A stretch of DNA of 64,000 nucleotides, from assembly GCF_963677125.1 (NCBI RefSeq), contig NZ_OY781882.1, forward strand, positions 442,501 to 506,500, given 5' to 3'. A program made the translations under genes and the position numbers. The stretch comes from an uncultured Desulfobacter sp. (GTDB taxonomy: Bacteria > Desulfobacterota > Desulfobacteria > Desulfobacterales > Desulfobacteraceae). This document shows positions 9,323 through 17,187 of this stretch, piece by piece. The stretch's first letter is position 1; every line of letters starts with the position of its first letter. The notes beneath the pieces were generated by a model. It was given only the letters and a program-made list of their open reading frames with translations, searched no databases and was not told the DNA's origin.

Positions 9323-11266
9323 ATGATGTCAAAAAATAATAGTGACGATAAAAATGGTTCTCATCCCAACGGCCTCGGCGGCGCATCATCCCTGTTTGTC
9401 AGCATGATGGAAAACGCAGGAAGGAAATTATCAAGGCGTGATTTTATCAAGGGGACAACGGCAGTGGGCGGTATGGTCGCATTTGGCGGTCTTGCATCAA
9501 CGGTGCTTGCCGCAGGTTCAAAGCCTGAAAAAGACGTGCCGGCCGATGCCATTTACTTTGGCGGCCCCATATTGACCATGGTCAAAGACCAGGACCGGGC
9601 CGAGGCCCTGGCCGTAAAAAACGGACAGATCCTTGCCGTGGGTACAAAATCCGAGGTCATGGCCCTGAAGGCAAGCGGTACAACGCTGGTGGACCTGGGC
9701 GGTAAAACCCTTATGCCCGGTTTTTTTGATCCCCATTCACATGTGGTGTTGCAGGCAATTAAGCTCTCCACCGCCAACCTGGACCCGATCCCCATTGGGA
9801 ATGCCGGCAGTATAGAGGATATTCAACTTATTATGAAAAGCTGGATTCAGGATAACAAGCTTAAACCCGGCGCGTGGGGCATTGGCTGGGGGTATGACGA
9901 TACAGGGATCAAGGAACAGCGCCATCCGAACCGTGATGATCTGGATGCGGTCTCCACCGAGCACCCGATTTTACTGATGCACATCTCCGGCCATTTAATG
10001 ACCTGCAACAGCCGGATGCTTGAGGTTCTTGGGATCACAGATGAAACAAAAGATCCCGAAGGCGGTGTGATTCAGCGAAGAGCTGGAAGTTTGGAACCCA
10101 ACGGTGTGCTCGAAGAAAATGCCATGTTTGTTGTCCTGGAAAAATTTCCGGCACCCTCCCCGGAGGAAGCCATGGATATACTGGAAGCAGGTATACGCCA
10201 TTATGCAAGGGCAGGGATCACCACGGCCCAGGACTGTGCCACCGGCAAGGGAACCTGGCAGCTTTTAGATGCCCTGGCAAAGGCCGACAGGCTTCCCGTG
10301 GATGTGATTGCCTGGCCTTTGTACAAGGGGATAGATGATGAGACCTTTGATGTCATTGCAGCACACAAGCACGATAACGGACGGCTGAAGGTGGGCGGTG
10401 TTAAACTTGTACTGGACGGTTCCCTGCAGGGCTATACCGGGTATCTTTCAAAACCATACCATGTACAACCCGATGCCGGTAAAATTGTAGGCGACCATTG
10501 CGATACCGAAGAGGCTGAAACCATTTTTGTCAGCCCTGAAAACAAAACCGGGGTACCCGATGCGATTCCGGCGGCACAAAAAGATTATCGCGGATACAGC
10601 AGCATGACCCAGGCGCAGGTGGATACCTGGATAAAGCGGTGCGACGCTGCGGATCTCCAGGTCCATGCCCATACAAACGGTGATGCCGCAACCGATATGC
10701 TGATTGAAGCTGTCAAAAAAGCCCGGACCGACAAACCCCGTCCTGATCTGCGCACCACGATCATACATGCCCAGACCATGCGGGAAGACCAGCTTGATTT
10801 TTCAGCACAGCATGGCCTTTCGCCCTCTTTTTTCCCGATCCATGTATATTTCTGGGGCGACCGCCATCGGGACCTGTTCCTGGGGTCGCAAAGGGCGGCA
10901 CGCATCAACCCGGCACGTTCCGCCCTTGACAGGGATATAAAGATTACCCTTCACCACGATGCCCCGATTGCAGGCATAGAACTGCTTACCGTGGCCTGGA
11001 CCGCGGTAAACCGTATAACATCAAGCGGAAAAGAGCTTGGTCCGGAACAGCGGATTACGCCGTTTGAAGCACTGCGCGCCATCACTGCGGATGCGGCCTG
11101 GCAAAATTTTGAGGAAGACCGCAAAGGCACACTTGAAGCAGGCAAGCTGGCAGACTTGGTGGTTCTGTCCGACGATCCCCTGGCTGTAGATCCCATGAAG
11201 ATCCGGGAGATCCAGGTCATAGAAACCATTAAGGAAGGCAAAAGCGTTTTCTCAGCCAAAGGTTGA
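9323..11266 (+). CDS. Tat-exported amidohydrolase, YtcJ/AepA-like
   Basis: A 647-aa protein of the metal-dependent amidohydrolase superfamily. It has a long N-region (about 36 residues) followed by a twin-arginine motif SRRDFIKGTTAVGG and a hydrophobic stretch ending VLAAG, so export by Tat is likely. Two ATG codons lie together (9323 and 9326); GGAG lies just upstream. Motifs: the beta-domain start DAIYFGGPILTM, the metal site GFFDPHSHVV, IHAQTM, and HHDAPI, and the C-terminal cap GTLEAGKLADLVVLSDDPL, all typical of the YtcJ subgroup. These enzymes hydrolyse cyclic or N-acyl amides, but few substrates are known. Its position between the serine hydrolases and an alpha/beta hydrolase supports a common catabolic route. 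Confidence 0.85.
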   Translation: MMSKNNSDDKNGSHPNGLGGASSLFVSMMENAGRKLSRRDFIKGTTAVGGMVAFGGLASTVLAAGSKPEKDVPADAIYFGGPILTMVKDQDRAEALAVKNGQILAVGTKSEVMALKASGTTLVDLGGKTLMPGFFDPHSHVVLQAIKLSTANLDPIPIGNAGSIEDIQLIMKSWIQDNKLKPGAWGIGWGYDDTGIKEQRHPNRDDLDAVSTEHPILLMHISGHLMTCNSRMLEVLGITDETKDPEGGVIQRRAGSLEPNGVLEENAMFVVLEKFPAPSPEEAMDILEAGIRHYARAGITTAQDCATGKGTWQLLDALAKADRLPVDVIAWPLYKGIDDETFDVIAAHKHDNGRLKVGGVKLVLDGSLQGYTGYLSKPYHVQPDAGKIVGDHCDTEEAETIFVSPENKTGVPDAIPAAQKDYRGYSSMTQAQVDTWIKRCDAADLQVHAHTNGDAATDMLIEAVKKARTDKPRPDLRTTIIHAQTMREDQLDFSAQHGLSPSFFPIHVYFWGDRHRDLFLGSQRAARINPARSALDRDIKITLHHDAPIAGIELLTVAWTAVNRITSSGKELGPEQRITPFEALRAITADAAWQNFEEDRKGTLEAGKLADLVVLSDDPLAVDPMKIREIQVIETIKEGKSVFSAKG

Positions 11267-11302
11267 GCAATTGAAGCAAATTGAGTGAGGACTCCGACTG
11301 TT

Positions 11303-12160
11303 ATGACACAAACCATTGCTTACAATCCAGACAGGAAATACACCGTCCAGGTTATTGATGCAACCTACGGAAAGGATGATGCCGGAACCCTGCCGGCCCG
11401 CGTTTACAAACCCGAAGGAGACGGGCCTTTCCCGCTGCTTTTGGATGTGCATGGCGGGGCCTGGGGATCGGGTGGATGCACCGACAACCAGGTTCTTGAC
11501 ATGGCGCTGGCTGAAAGCGGGCTGGTTGTGGTAGCCGTAGAATTGCGGAAGGCACCGGCCTACCCGTATCCGTCCCAGGTAATGGATGTAAATTTTGCAA
11601 CGCGGTGGGCCAAAGCCCATGCCGAACAATTCAACGCCGTTCCAGAGGGCATGGGAGGTCTGGGAACCTCCAGCGGCGGGCATACCCTGTTCCTCTCCGC
11701 CATGCGTCCGATGGATGCACGGTACGGCGGGTTGGATCTTCCGGACGCAGATGGTGTGGATGCACGTCTTTCCTATGTAATTGGGGCTTGGCCGGTGATC
11801 GACCCCTATGCACGATATCTGTATGCCAAGGAGAATAACCGCGGTTTTCTGGTTCAGGCCTCCGAAGCCTATTTCAGGAATACAGAAGCCATGAAGGAAG
11901 GCAATCCGCTTCTCGCCCTTGAAAGAGATGAGCCCATGAACCTTCCTGCGGCATTGATTATCCAGGGGACAGAGGACACCAACCTGCCTATTTCCTCAGC
12001 AGAGCAGTTTGTAAAAGCTTACCGAAAAGCCAATGGTGTTGCCGAACTTGAATGGTTTGCCGACATGCCACACAATTTTGCACTTAAAGCAGGCCTTGAA
12101 ACAGACCGGGCAATCGAGGTCATGAAAGCGTTTATTGCCCGCAGGTTGGCCATTATATAA
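11303..12160 (+). CDS. Alpha/beta hydrolase (HSL/acetyl-hydrolase type)
   Basis: A 285-aa protein without a visible signal peptide, so probably cytoplasmic. The ATG at 11303 follows GTGAGGA; a GTG at 11285 in frame is less likely. Seen motifs: oxyanion loop LDVHGGAWGSGG, nucleophile elbow GLGTSSGGH (GxSxG with Ser), acid region IIQGTEDTNLP, and the final His in ADMPHNFAL. These are the features of the hormone-sensitive-lipase/aryl-acylamidase branch. It lies 36 bp after the YtcJ-like gene. It may cleave the product imported after periplasmic hydrolysis; this is inference. A short relic resembling its C-terminus lies at 29556. Confidence 0.8.
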   Translation: MTQTIAYNPDRKYTVQVIDATYGKDDAGTLPARVYKPEGDGPFPLLLDVHGGAWGSGGCTDNQVLDMALAESGLVVVAVELRKAPAYPYPSQVMDVNFATRWAKAHAEQFNAVPEGMGGLGTSSGGHTLFLSAMRPMDARYGGLDLPDADGVDARLSYVIGAWPVIDPYARYLYAKENNRGFLVQASEAYFRNTEAMKEGNPLLALERDEPMNLPAALIIQGTEDTNLPISSAEQFVKAYRKANGVAELEWFADMPHNFALKAGLETDRAIEVMKAFIARRLAII

Positions 12161-12204
12161 CACTATCTCATAAACAGGCACAGCTTACACCGAAAGGGAA
12201 CACA

Positions 12205-13011
12205 ATGAAAACAATTCCATTCGCATCAATTCTGGCGGTTCTTCTGCTTTGCAGTTTAGGCTGCGCTCCTAAAGCCCAAAAGGCCCAAAGCAACGCGGGC
12301 ACAGCAACAGCCGGACAGGAAGCTGCAGACAGCCATTCAAGCCGGGATTCCCTGGACTGGTACGGCACCTACAACGGCGTGCTGCCCTGTGCGGACTGTC
12401 AGGGTATACAGACAAGAATCACCTTGCTCAAGGACAACACCTTTACCAAAATCGTCAAATATCTTGGCAAAGAAAACAGAGCAAGGTTTTCCCAGGGCAC
12501 CGTCCTGTGGGATGATCTGGGGAGCACCATTACCCTTGCTGAAAGCCAGGGCAAGACCGGCAGGTATAAGGTGGGCGAAAATATTTTATTCCACCTGGAC
12601 CGCAACGGAAATATGATCACAGGTGATTCAGCGCAAAAATATCAGCTGATAAAAAATGCCGTCGACCATGATATTGAAAATATTACATGGGTACTGCTGG
12701 AACTTAACGGTGTAAAAATTTCAATGAAAAAGCCCCCACACCTGACCTTTAACAGTGAAAACGCTTCGGTCACGGGCAATGACGGGTGCAACGCATTTAA
12801 CGCGACCTACACACTAAAACCATACCAGCGTATTGATATTGATGATACGGCAATGATTTCAACCCTGATGGCCTGCGACAACATGGAAACAGCTGCGCAA
12901 TTCGTCAAAGCCGTTCTTAAGGCGGACAACTATGCTGTGGCGGACGGAATTCTCAGCCTGAACAAGGCCAGAATGGCACCGCTGGCAAAATTCAAAAAAG
13001 CACAAGAATAA
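12205..13011 (+). CDS. Lipoprotein with NlpE N-terminal domain and META domain
   Basis: A 268-aa lipoprotein: signal peptide with lipobox LGC (Cys about residue 21). Residues about 50-145 match the NlpE N-terminal domain, including WYGTYNGVLPCADCQGI with the CxxC pair seen in copper-stress protein NlpE. Residues about 155-262 form a META (HslJ-like) domain with ITWVLLELNG, TGNDGCNAFNATY and STLMACDNMETAA. This two-domain arrangement occurs in envelope-stress lipoproteins. It starts 44 bp after the hydrolase with ribosome site AAAGGGAA and is followed at 22 bp by another lipoprotein gene, so the three envelope genes probably share a transcript. A role in surface or copper sensing is inferred from family only. 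Confidence 0.85.
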   Translation: MKTIPFASILAVLLLCSLGCAPKAQKAQSNAGTATAGQEAADSHSSRDSLDWYGTYNGVLPCADCQGIQTRITLLKDNTFTKIVKYLGKENRARFSQGTVLWDDLGSTITLAESQGKTGRYKVGENILFHLDRNGNMITGDSAQKYQLIKNAVDHDIENITWVLLELNGVKISMKKPPHLTFNSENASVTGNDGCNAFNATYTLKPYQRIDIDDTAMISTLMACDNMETAAQFVKAVLKADNYAVADGILSLNKARMAPLAKFKKAQE

Positions 13012-13033
13012 TACTAAAAGGAGATTTTTTACC

Positions 13034-13855
13034 ATGCTGCATAAAACTATCAGAAGATGGTCATTAATCTGTATTGCGATGATCATGGCTTCAGTATTTA
13101 CCGCCTGCAGCCAGCCCCGGTCCGGCAAAACCCAGGACGTATCCAGAGAACAGCCCGCCTTTAGCCGCCTGAAAGCCATGAGCGATACTTTAAGCGCCGC
13201 AGGCCAATTCAGGATAGAGACCGAAGAACAGCATGAATGGGTGGATTCCGGAGGAGAAACGGCTTTCGCAAAGGGGAGCTGTGTTGTGGATGTTGTACGT
13301 CCCGGCAACATGAGAATTGAGATGAAAGGTTCGGGAAGTATCAATGTAGATGCAACGCTGTACTTTTATAAGTCTACTATAGCCTTTGAAGGCAGAATTA
13401 AGAAAATATGGGCTTTCACTGACACCCGGGAAACCATAGACGGCATGCTTGATGATCTGGCCGAGCGGTTTGACCTTCCCATTCCGGTTTCAGATTTTTT
13501 ATATTCATCTGCCTATGACAGTCTGATTTCGGAAAACACACAGGGCAAATGGATAGAGCAGGTCGTAGTCGGCGGCAAGGGGTGTGACCACCTTGTATTC
13601 ACAGACGGCGACCTTCAGTGGGAACTTTGGGTCTCTACCGGCGATGAGGCGTTGCCCTGCAAGATGAAAATTTTGAGAAACGGCCCCGAAGGTAAATCCC
13701 GGTCCGAATTAACCTTCACCAAGATTGATTTGACCTATCGGCCGGATATGTCTGAATTCGTTTTCACACCGCAAGAGGATTATGTTCAGGTCCCGGTTAT
13801 TGAAAATATAAACCGGGATGATGCTGAAAACAAACCCACTGCAGGAGAAAAATAA
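13034..13855 (+). CDS. DUF2092-type lipoprotein (LolA/LolB-like fold)
   Basis: A 273-aa protein with a lipoprotein signal (lipobox FTAC) and a strong ribosome site (AAAAGGAGA). The body matches the pattern of DUF2092 proteins: LKAMSDTLSAAGQFRIETEE at the start, a middle TIDGMLDDLAERFDLPIPVS followed by DFLYSSAYDSL, then GCDHLVFTDGDLQWELWV and a C-terminal FVFTPQEDY. The fold resembles lipoprotein carriers LolA/LolB, but no function is established. The stop codon overlaps the ATG of the next gene by one base, so the two are translationally coupled; the DUF2092 plus Pro-rich partner arrangement supports the assignment. Confidence 0.75.
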   Translation: MLHKTIRRWSLICIAMIMASVFTACSQPRSGKTQDVSREQPAFSRLKAMSDTLSAAGQFRIETEEQHEWVDSGGETAFAKGSCVVDVVRPGNMRIEMKGSGSINVDATLYFYKSTIAFEGRIKKIWAFTDTRETIDGMLDDLAERFDLPIPVSDFLYSSAYDSLISENTQGKWIEQVVVGGKGCDHLVFTDGDLQWELWVSTGDEALPCKMKILRNGPEGKSRSELTFTKIDLTYRPDMSEFVFTPQEDYVQVPVIENINRDDAENKPTAGEK

Positions 13856-14403
13856 TGAAACTTAAAAAAGTTAAACACAGTATCCTGGCGACGACACTGA
13901 CCGTGGTATTGATCACCATGCCTGTGGCACAGGCCTATGCCCGCAGAAACCAAGGCCCGGGTGCAAACAGGATGTCGGTACGCCAATATAATCAGACCCA
14001 TAAATCCCGACCCGGTGCTGCGAAGCCTGCACAAAGACCTCCTGCACAAAAACCGCCGTCTCAAAAACCGCCGACGCACCGTCCTCCTGTGCAAAGACCC
14101 CCGGCACACCGTCCTCCGGCGCATAGACCTCCTGCACATCGTCCCCCGGCATATCGCCCGCCGGCCTACAAGCCCTATCCGCCAAGATACCGTGGCAGGT
14201 ATTACAGAGATTACAGGGCCTGGAGACTTTTTGCAGGCGTTACCGCAGTGATTGCCATCGGCACCATTCTGGCATATCCGCCACCTGCGTCCAGGACCAT
14301 AGTGGTGTACGACCGTACCTATTATGTACACGACAATGTCTACTATGAGCCTGTTTTGAACTCGGGCCAGGTAATGTACCAGGTTGTACCAAGCCCTTAT
14401 TAA
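13855..14403 (+). CDS. Exported proline-rich repeat protein, DUF6515-like
   Basis: A 182-aa protein with signal peptide (KHSILATTLTVVLITMPVAQ, then AYA). Residues about 55-105 contain roughly a dozen imperfect tandem xRPPAxx/xKPPxxx units rich in Pro, His, Lys and Arg, encoded by a GC-rich repeat. The C-terminal part has one hydrophobic segment (LFAGVTAVIAIGTILAYPPP) and a Tyr-rich module (VVYDRTYYVHDNVYYEPVL) as in DUF6515 proteins. It is coupled to the DUF2092 lipoprotein by a one-base overlap. Function unknown; the basic Pro-rich arm could span peptidoglycan (inference). Confidence 0.7.
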   Translation: MKLKKVKHSILATTLTVVLITMPVAQAYARRNQGPGANRMSVRQYNQTHKSRPGAAKPAQRPPAQKPPSQKPPTHRPPVQRPPAHRPPAHRPPAHRPPAYRPPAYKPYPPRYRGRYYRDYRAWRLFAGVTAVIAIGTILAYPPPASRTIVVYDRTYYVHDNVYYEPVLNSGQVMYQVVPSPY

Positions 14404-14436
14404 AATTCAAGGGGTTTTCGACCGGTACACCGAGGC

Positions 14437-14468
14437 ATGGCACCACGATTAAATGGCACCACGATTAA
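14437..14468 (+). repeat. Perfect 16-bp tandem duplication
   Basis: ATGGCACCACGATTAA occurs twice head to tail (14437-14452, 14453-14468) at the head of the damaged HlyD-like gene. Probably replication slippage. Confidence 0.85.
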
Positions 14469-14568
14469 AATGATAAGGACCGGAGGATTTCTGCGGGAAG
14501 AGGTTATGGCTTTTATGCTTCTGGATAAAGTTGAGCGCGTACACGGGGTCCACGTTGATACCCAGGGA

Positions 14569-14835
14569 ATGTCTAAAAGAACAGCAATAATGCAAAAAGG
14601 AGTTGCCGTACTCCTTGTTTGGTTGTTTTTAATCATCGGCGGGTGCGGCAGCCCGGAGGACAATGTTTTTCAGGGCTATATCGAGGGCGATTATGTGTAC
14701 CTGACCGAATCAAGTATGGGGAATCAAGTATGGGACGGGCCGAGCTATCGCTCTGAAATAAAAATGAATATCGTTAAAAAACGCCATCAGACTATGCTTA
14801 GGTTAATGTTTCTGGAGGCAGAAAAGGCATTTTAA
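14569..14835 (+). pseudogene. Truncated HlyD/membrane-fusion-protein-like lipoprotein
   Basis: An 88-residue product, far shorter than the 300-plus residues of membrane fusion proteins. It has a lipoprotein-like signal (QKGVAVLLVWLFLIIGGCG) and then FQGYIEGDYVYL, which resembles the first strand of HlyD-type efflux adaptors, after which similarity stops and the frame ends at 14835. A start at 14590 is also possible. Upstream in frame back to 14437 there is extra sequence preceded by a 16-bp tandem duplication. No ABC ATPase or permease partner follows. Most likely the 5' remnant of a lost export operon at the edge of the accessory region. Confidence 0.45.
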
Positions 14836-15218
14836 GAAAAGATCATCGTCGGTTATAAAACCAGCTTTTGCAAATAACTATTTTCGGTATCGAAAATGAC
14901 TGGCTAAGGCTGAAATCATCCACCAGCAGAAACCTTTTTGATATTTAAATAGCTTGGTGACGTGAGTCCGACCCGAAATTGCACACTAAACATTTTTAGT
15001 CCAATACGTGGTCTCATCATCGGTAAATTTTTCGATATACCCCATGGAATCGACAAATGGATGAGATTTTTTCAGAAATGCTCGGAAAAAGCCTGAACCG
15101 AGGGCATGTGTACTTGATCTGTTATTGGTCAGGAGCTTTGAGCTTCAGATAATCCGGTTAGATACCATAAGTGCTTGATCAATTTTATCCGGTATTTTAG
15201 TAATGTAAACTCTTAATT
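14836..15218. other. Non-coding stretch with a possible gene relic
   Basis: No gene with a start codon is supported. On the - strand a 52-codon stop-to-stop stretch (14986-15144) reads protein-like (HALGSGFFRAFLKKSHPFVD and then GYIEKFTDDETTYW), which may be the tail of a lost gene. It is AT-rich and marks the junction with the accessory region. No terminator was recognised. Confidence 0.4.
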
Positions 15219-16031
15219 TTAAGGAGTTTCAACTTTTTTCCCAATAGCGTCAGCTAATGGTTTGTGATCACGCTCGTTGGTCGTTAAAATCGTTCCATTT
15301 TCAGGGGCCAAAAAAACAAAAACGGCATCGCCTAAATATCTGCAGTCTTTCTCATCAATAGAGCGTTTGGGATTTCGAAATAATTTCTTCAACACTTGTG
15401 CTCTTTTTTTATTTTCAGTTTTATCTGAATCCTTGATCGACTCCCACATAGCAATCAAATGATCGGGATTTGTTTTTAAAATCTTCTCAATCTCACAAGG
15501 GATGCCTTTTTTACATTGAACAGGTTTTATCTCAATCAGTCCCCTTTTGATATATGGCTCTACCTCTTCATAACATGGTAAAGGACAAACTGTTTTATTT
15601 GCCACTCTGTGCCTACGTTTCCAAGCTTTAAATATTGCAACTTTTATGGCGAGCCTTATTTCATCACACAATATTTTATCATGACTTGCATTCTCTCCAT
15701 ATTTTTCCAAAAGTCTTGTTGGGGTCACGTCAGCCATCGATTTATGCGCTGCTGCTATGGCCTCTATAGAAGTCGCTGTTTTATATCGTTGAGGTGTTAA
15801 TGAAAGTTTTTGTAAGGCCATCATTGTCTCTGAGTATGACCCGAGGGTTTGCAGTTTGTTATGGATATAGACAAAATTTCTCAGAGCACCAGCTTTAAAC
15901 TCTTTGATGGCATATGTAGGAAGCTCTGTATGATCGAATCGTTTAAGTGCTTTTAATGCAGTATCTCTTAAAGCACCTGTTTTTAAAAGGATGTTGGCTA
16001 ATATTGTGGTATCTAAGTAAGCTTTACTCAT
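15219..16031 (-). CDS. Large PIN-domain protein, third gene of an IS-disrupted cassette
   Basis: A 270-aa protein; the ATG at 16031 is preferred over an in-frame TTG at 16046. The N-terminus SKAYLDTTILANILL carries the first PIN acidic residue, YAIKEFKAG a second (Glu), and the C-terminal block GDAVFVFLAPENGTILTTNE then RDHKPLADAIG supplies the last acidic residues in the usual PIN order. At 270 residues it is twice the length of VapC-type toxins. The extra middle part (about 60-230) holds two Cys pairs (VCPLPC, QCKKGIPC) that could bind a metal. PIN domains cleave RNA. It overlaps the 186-aa gene by 8 bp, so the cassette is one operon. Nuclease role inferred from motif pattern. Confidence 0.65.
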   Translation of the reverse strand: MSKAYLDTTILANILLKTGALRDTALKALKRFDHTELPTYAIKEFKAGALRNFVYIHNKLQTLGSYSETMMALQKLSLTPQRYKTATSIEAIAAAHKSMADVTPTRLLEKYGENASHDKILCDEIRLAIKVAIFKAWKRRHRVANKTVCPLPCYEEVEPYIKRGLIEIKPVQCKKGIPCEIEKILKTNPDHLIAMWESIKDSDKTENKKRAQVLKKLFRNPKRSIDEKDCRYLGDAVFVFLAPENGTILTTNERDHKPLADAIGKKVETP

Positions 16032-16584
16032 CTGCAATTTCTTCAAAAATACTATAATGGCCCGGTTCTACTTCAAATCCAGCATCTTCCAAATCCATTA
16101 CAAGATCGAGAGCATCGTCAAATTGCATAAATGGTTGTTCACTTGTCTTTTTCATGACGATTCTCAAAACTGTTAACTGAGTTTCTGAAAAAACTTTATC
16201 CTGCCCGTGGTTCATAATGCTGTGGTAAACAGCATTAACAATTGCAGCAAAACCATCCCCTATTGATCTACAACAAAACAATTCTGGCAATATGGCTCTG
16301 ACATGTAACATAGCATTGTCTGAATCGATGATCGACGTGTTTTGAGTTGCCTCTCTTGCTTCGTCTATCCGATCAACAACTTCATCTAAAAGTGTAAATG
16401 CAGTTGCTATGTGGGAGGATATCCCACCTAAAGGGTATAATTTTTTTGTTTTAATATATTTATCAGATGAGCCCCCCTCATCTAAAGTCACGTTACATGT
16501 CAGAGAGGTATCACCCGTCAATAGAGAGTTGTCACCAGAATTTTGTCCCAATGTTGTAATCGTTGGCTTTATGATGCTTGTCAT
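16024..16584 (-). CDS. Unknown protein, middle gene of the PIN cassette
   Basis: A 186-aa protein I do not recognise. No signal peptide or membrane segment. The first 45 residues are rich in Ser/Thr/Asn/Gly and probably flexible. Residues about 50-140 look helical (HIATAFTLLDEVVDRIDEAR, DGFAAIVNAVYHSIMNHG), and the C-terminus is acidic (DLVMDLEDAGFEVEPGHYSI, FEEIADE). Its start overlaps the stop of the disrupted TIGR04255-like gene by 4 bp (ATGA) and its end overlaps the PIN gene by 8 bp, so it is part of a tightly coupled three-gene unit. An antitoxin or adaptor role is possible from position only. Confidence 0.6.
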   Translation of the reverse strand: MTSIIKPTITTLGQNSGDNSLLTGDTSLTCNVTLDEGGSSDKYIKTKKLYPLGGISSHIATAFTLLDEVVDRIDEAREATQNTSIIDSDNAMLHVRAILPELFCCRSIGDGFAAIVNAVYHSIMNHGQDKVFSETQLTVLRIVMKKTSEQPFMQFDDALDLVMDLEDAGFEVEPGHYSIFEEIADE

Positions 16585-17007
16585 CCTATATCTCCTATAA
16601 AAGTTTTTAAATCTCTCCTGATGACATGATCAACTTGGGCTACCCATTCCGAAATATTAAATTGGCCTGGCTTGGTGGCACTCATCGTGTAATAATCAAG
16701 ATCCATTACCATTGCCTCTTGTTCCAGATGAGTCGATTCTATTATATCAGAAATTTCAGATGGCACATTCAAATCAATATTCTTTGACTGTGTTTTTAAA
16801 CCAAAACTTACCCCTAAATCTTCACCTTCCAATCTAAATTGGAATTGTGGGTGAACGATATCCCCATCGATATTGAAAGTTGTCGTATCTGGTATTCGCA
16901 ACTTTTTAAGCTTTAAAAATGCTTCAGCGCTTTCTTTTTTTGTATCAAAAATTTTATCATAAATGACTCTGAACCCAATTCTTGAATAGCTCTCAATTTT
17001 TAAATAT
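16581..17007 (-). pseudogene. 3' part of a TIGR04255-like gene split by the insertion sequence
   Basis: This is the downstream portion of a gene whose first 96 codons lie at 18924-19213. The open frame continues into the insertion sequence to 17093, but those residues come from the element. Genuine sequence begins with EYLKIESYSRIGFRVIYDKI and runs through MVMDLDYYTMSATKPGQFNI to the stop. The RIGFR.IY block and the C-terminal D.DYY...W...H.I...L..F pattern resemble TIGR04255 proteins (RIGLRYIN and a C-terminal helix), a sporadically distributed family of unknown function. With the element and one 10-bp duplication removed, the frame is restored exactly (239 codons with stop). The stop overlaps the next gene by 4 bp. 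Confidence 0.75.
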
Positions 17008-17017
17008 TCAAGTAAGA
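17008..17017. repeat. Target-site duplication, left copy
   Basis: TCAAGTAAGA directly abuts the left end of the insertion sequence and is repeated at 18924-18933 beyond the right end. Confidence 0.85.
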
Positions 17018-17047
17018 TGGTCCTGTAAAAAGTCAAAGCCCAAATCA
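17018..17047. repeat. Left terminal inverted repeat of the insertion sequence
   Basis: Pairs with 18894-18923; the conserved core is GTAAAAAGTC followed by AAG.CC.AA. Confidence 0.8.
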
Positions 17048-17187
17048 AGCTTGAGTGTTTGAGCTTACAGATCTGTTTTGATCGTAAGCTCAAAACAAGT
17101 TAAAAAATAGTTTTTGTACGCCAAATTGTTCTTTGACATTCAAAAAAGTATTGCATTATAGCCCGAAACGACTTTGCTACGCTTCTT

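Noticed and set aside
13990..14170. CRISPR-like periodic repeat
   Set aside because: The periodicity encodes the xRPPAxx protein repeat of the Pro-rich gene; there are no spacers of even length.
16581..17093. A 170-aa gene starting at 17093
   Set aside because: Its first 28 or so codons lie inside the insertion sequence; the real gene continues at 18924-19213.
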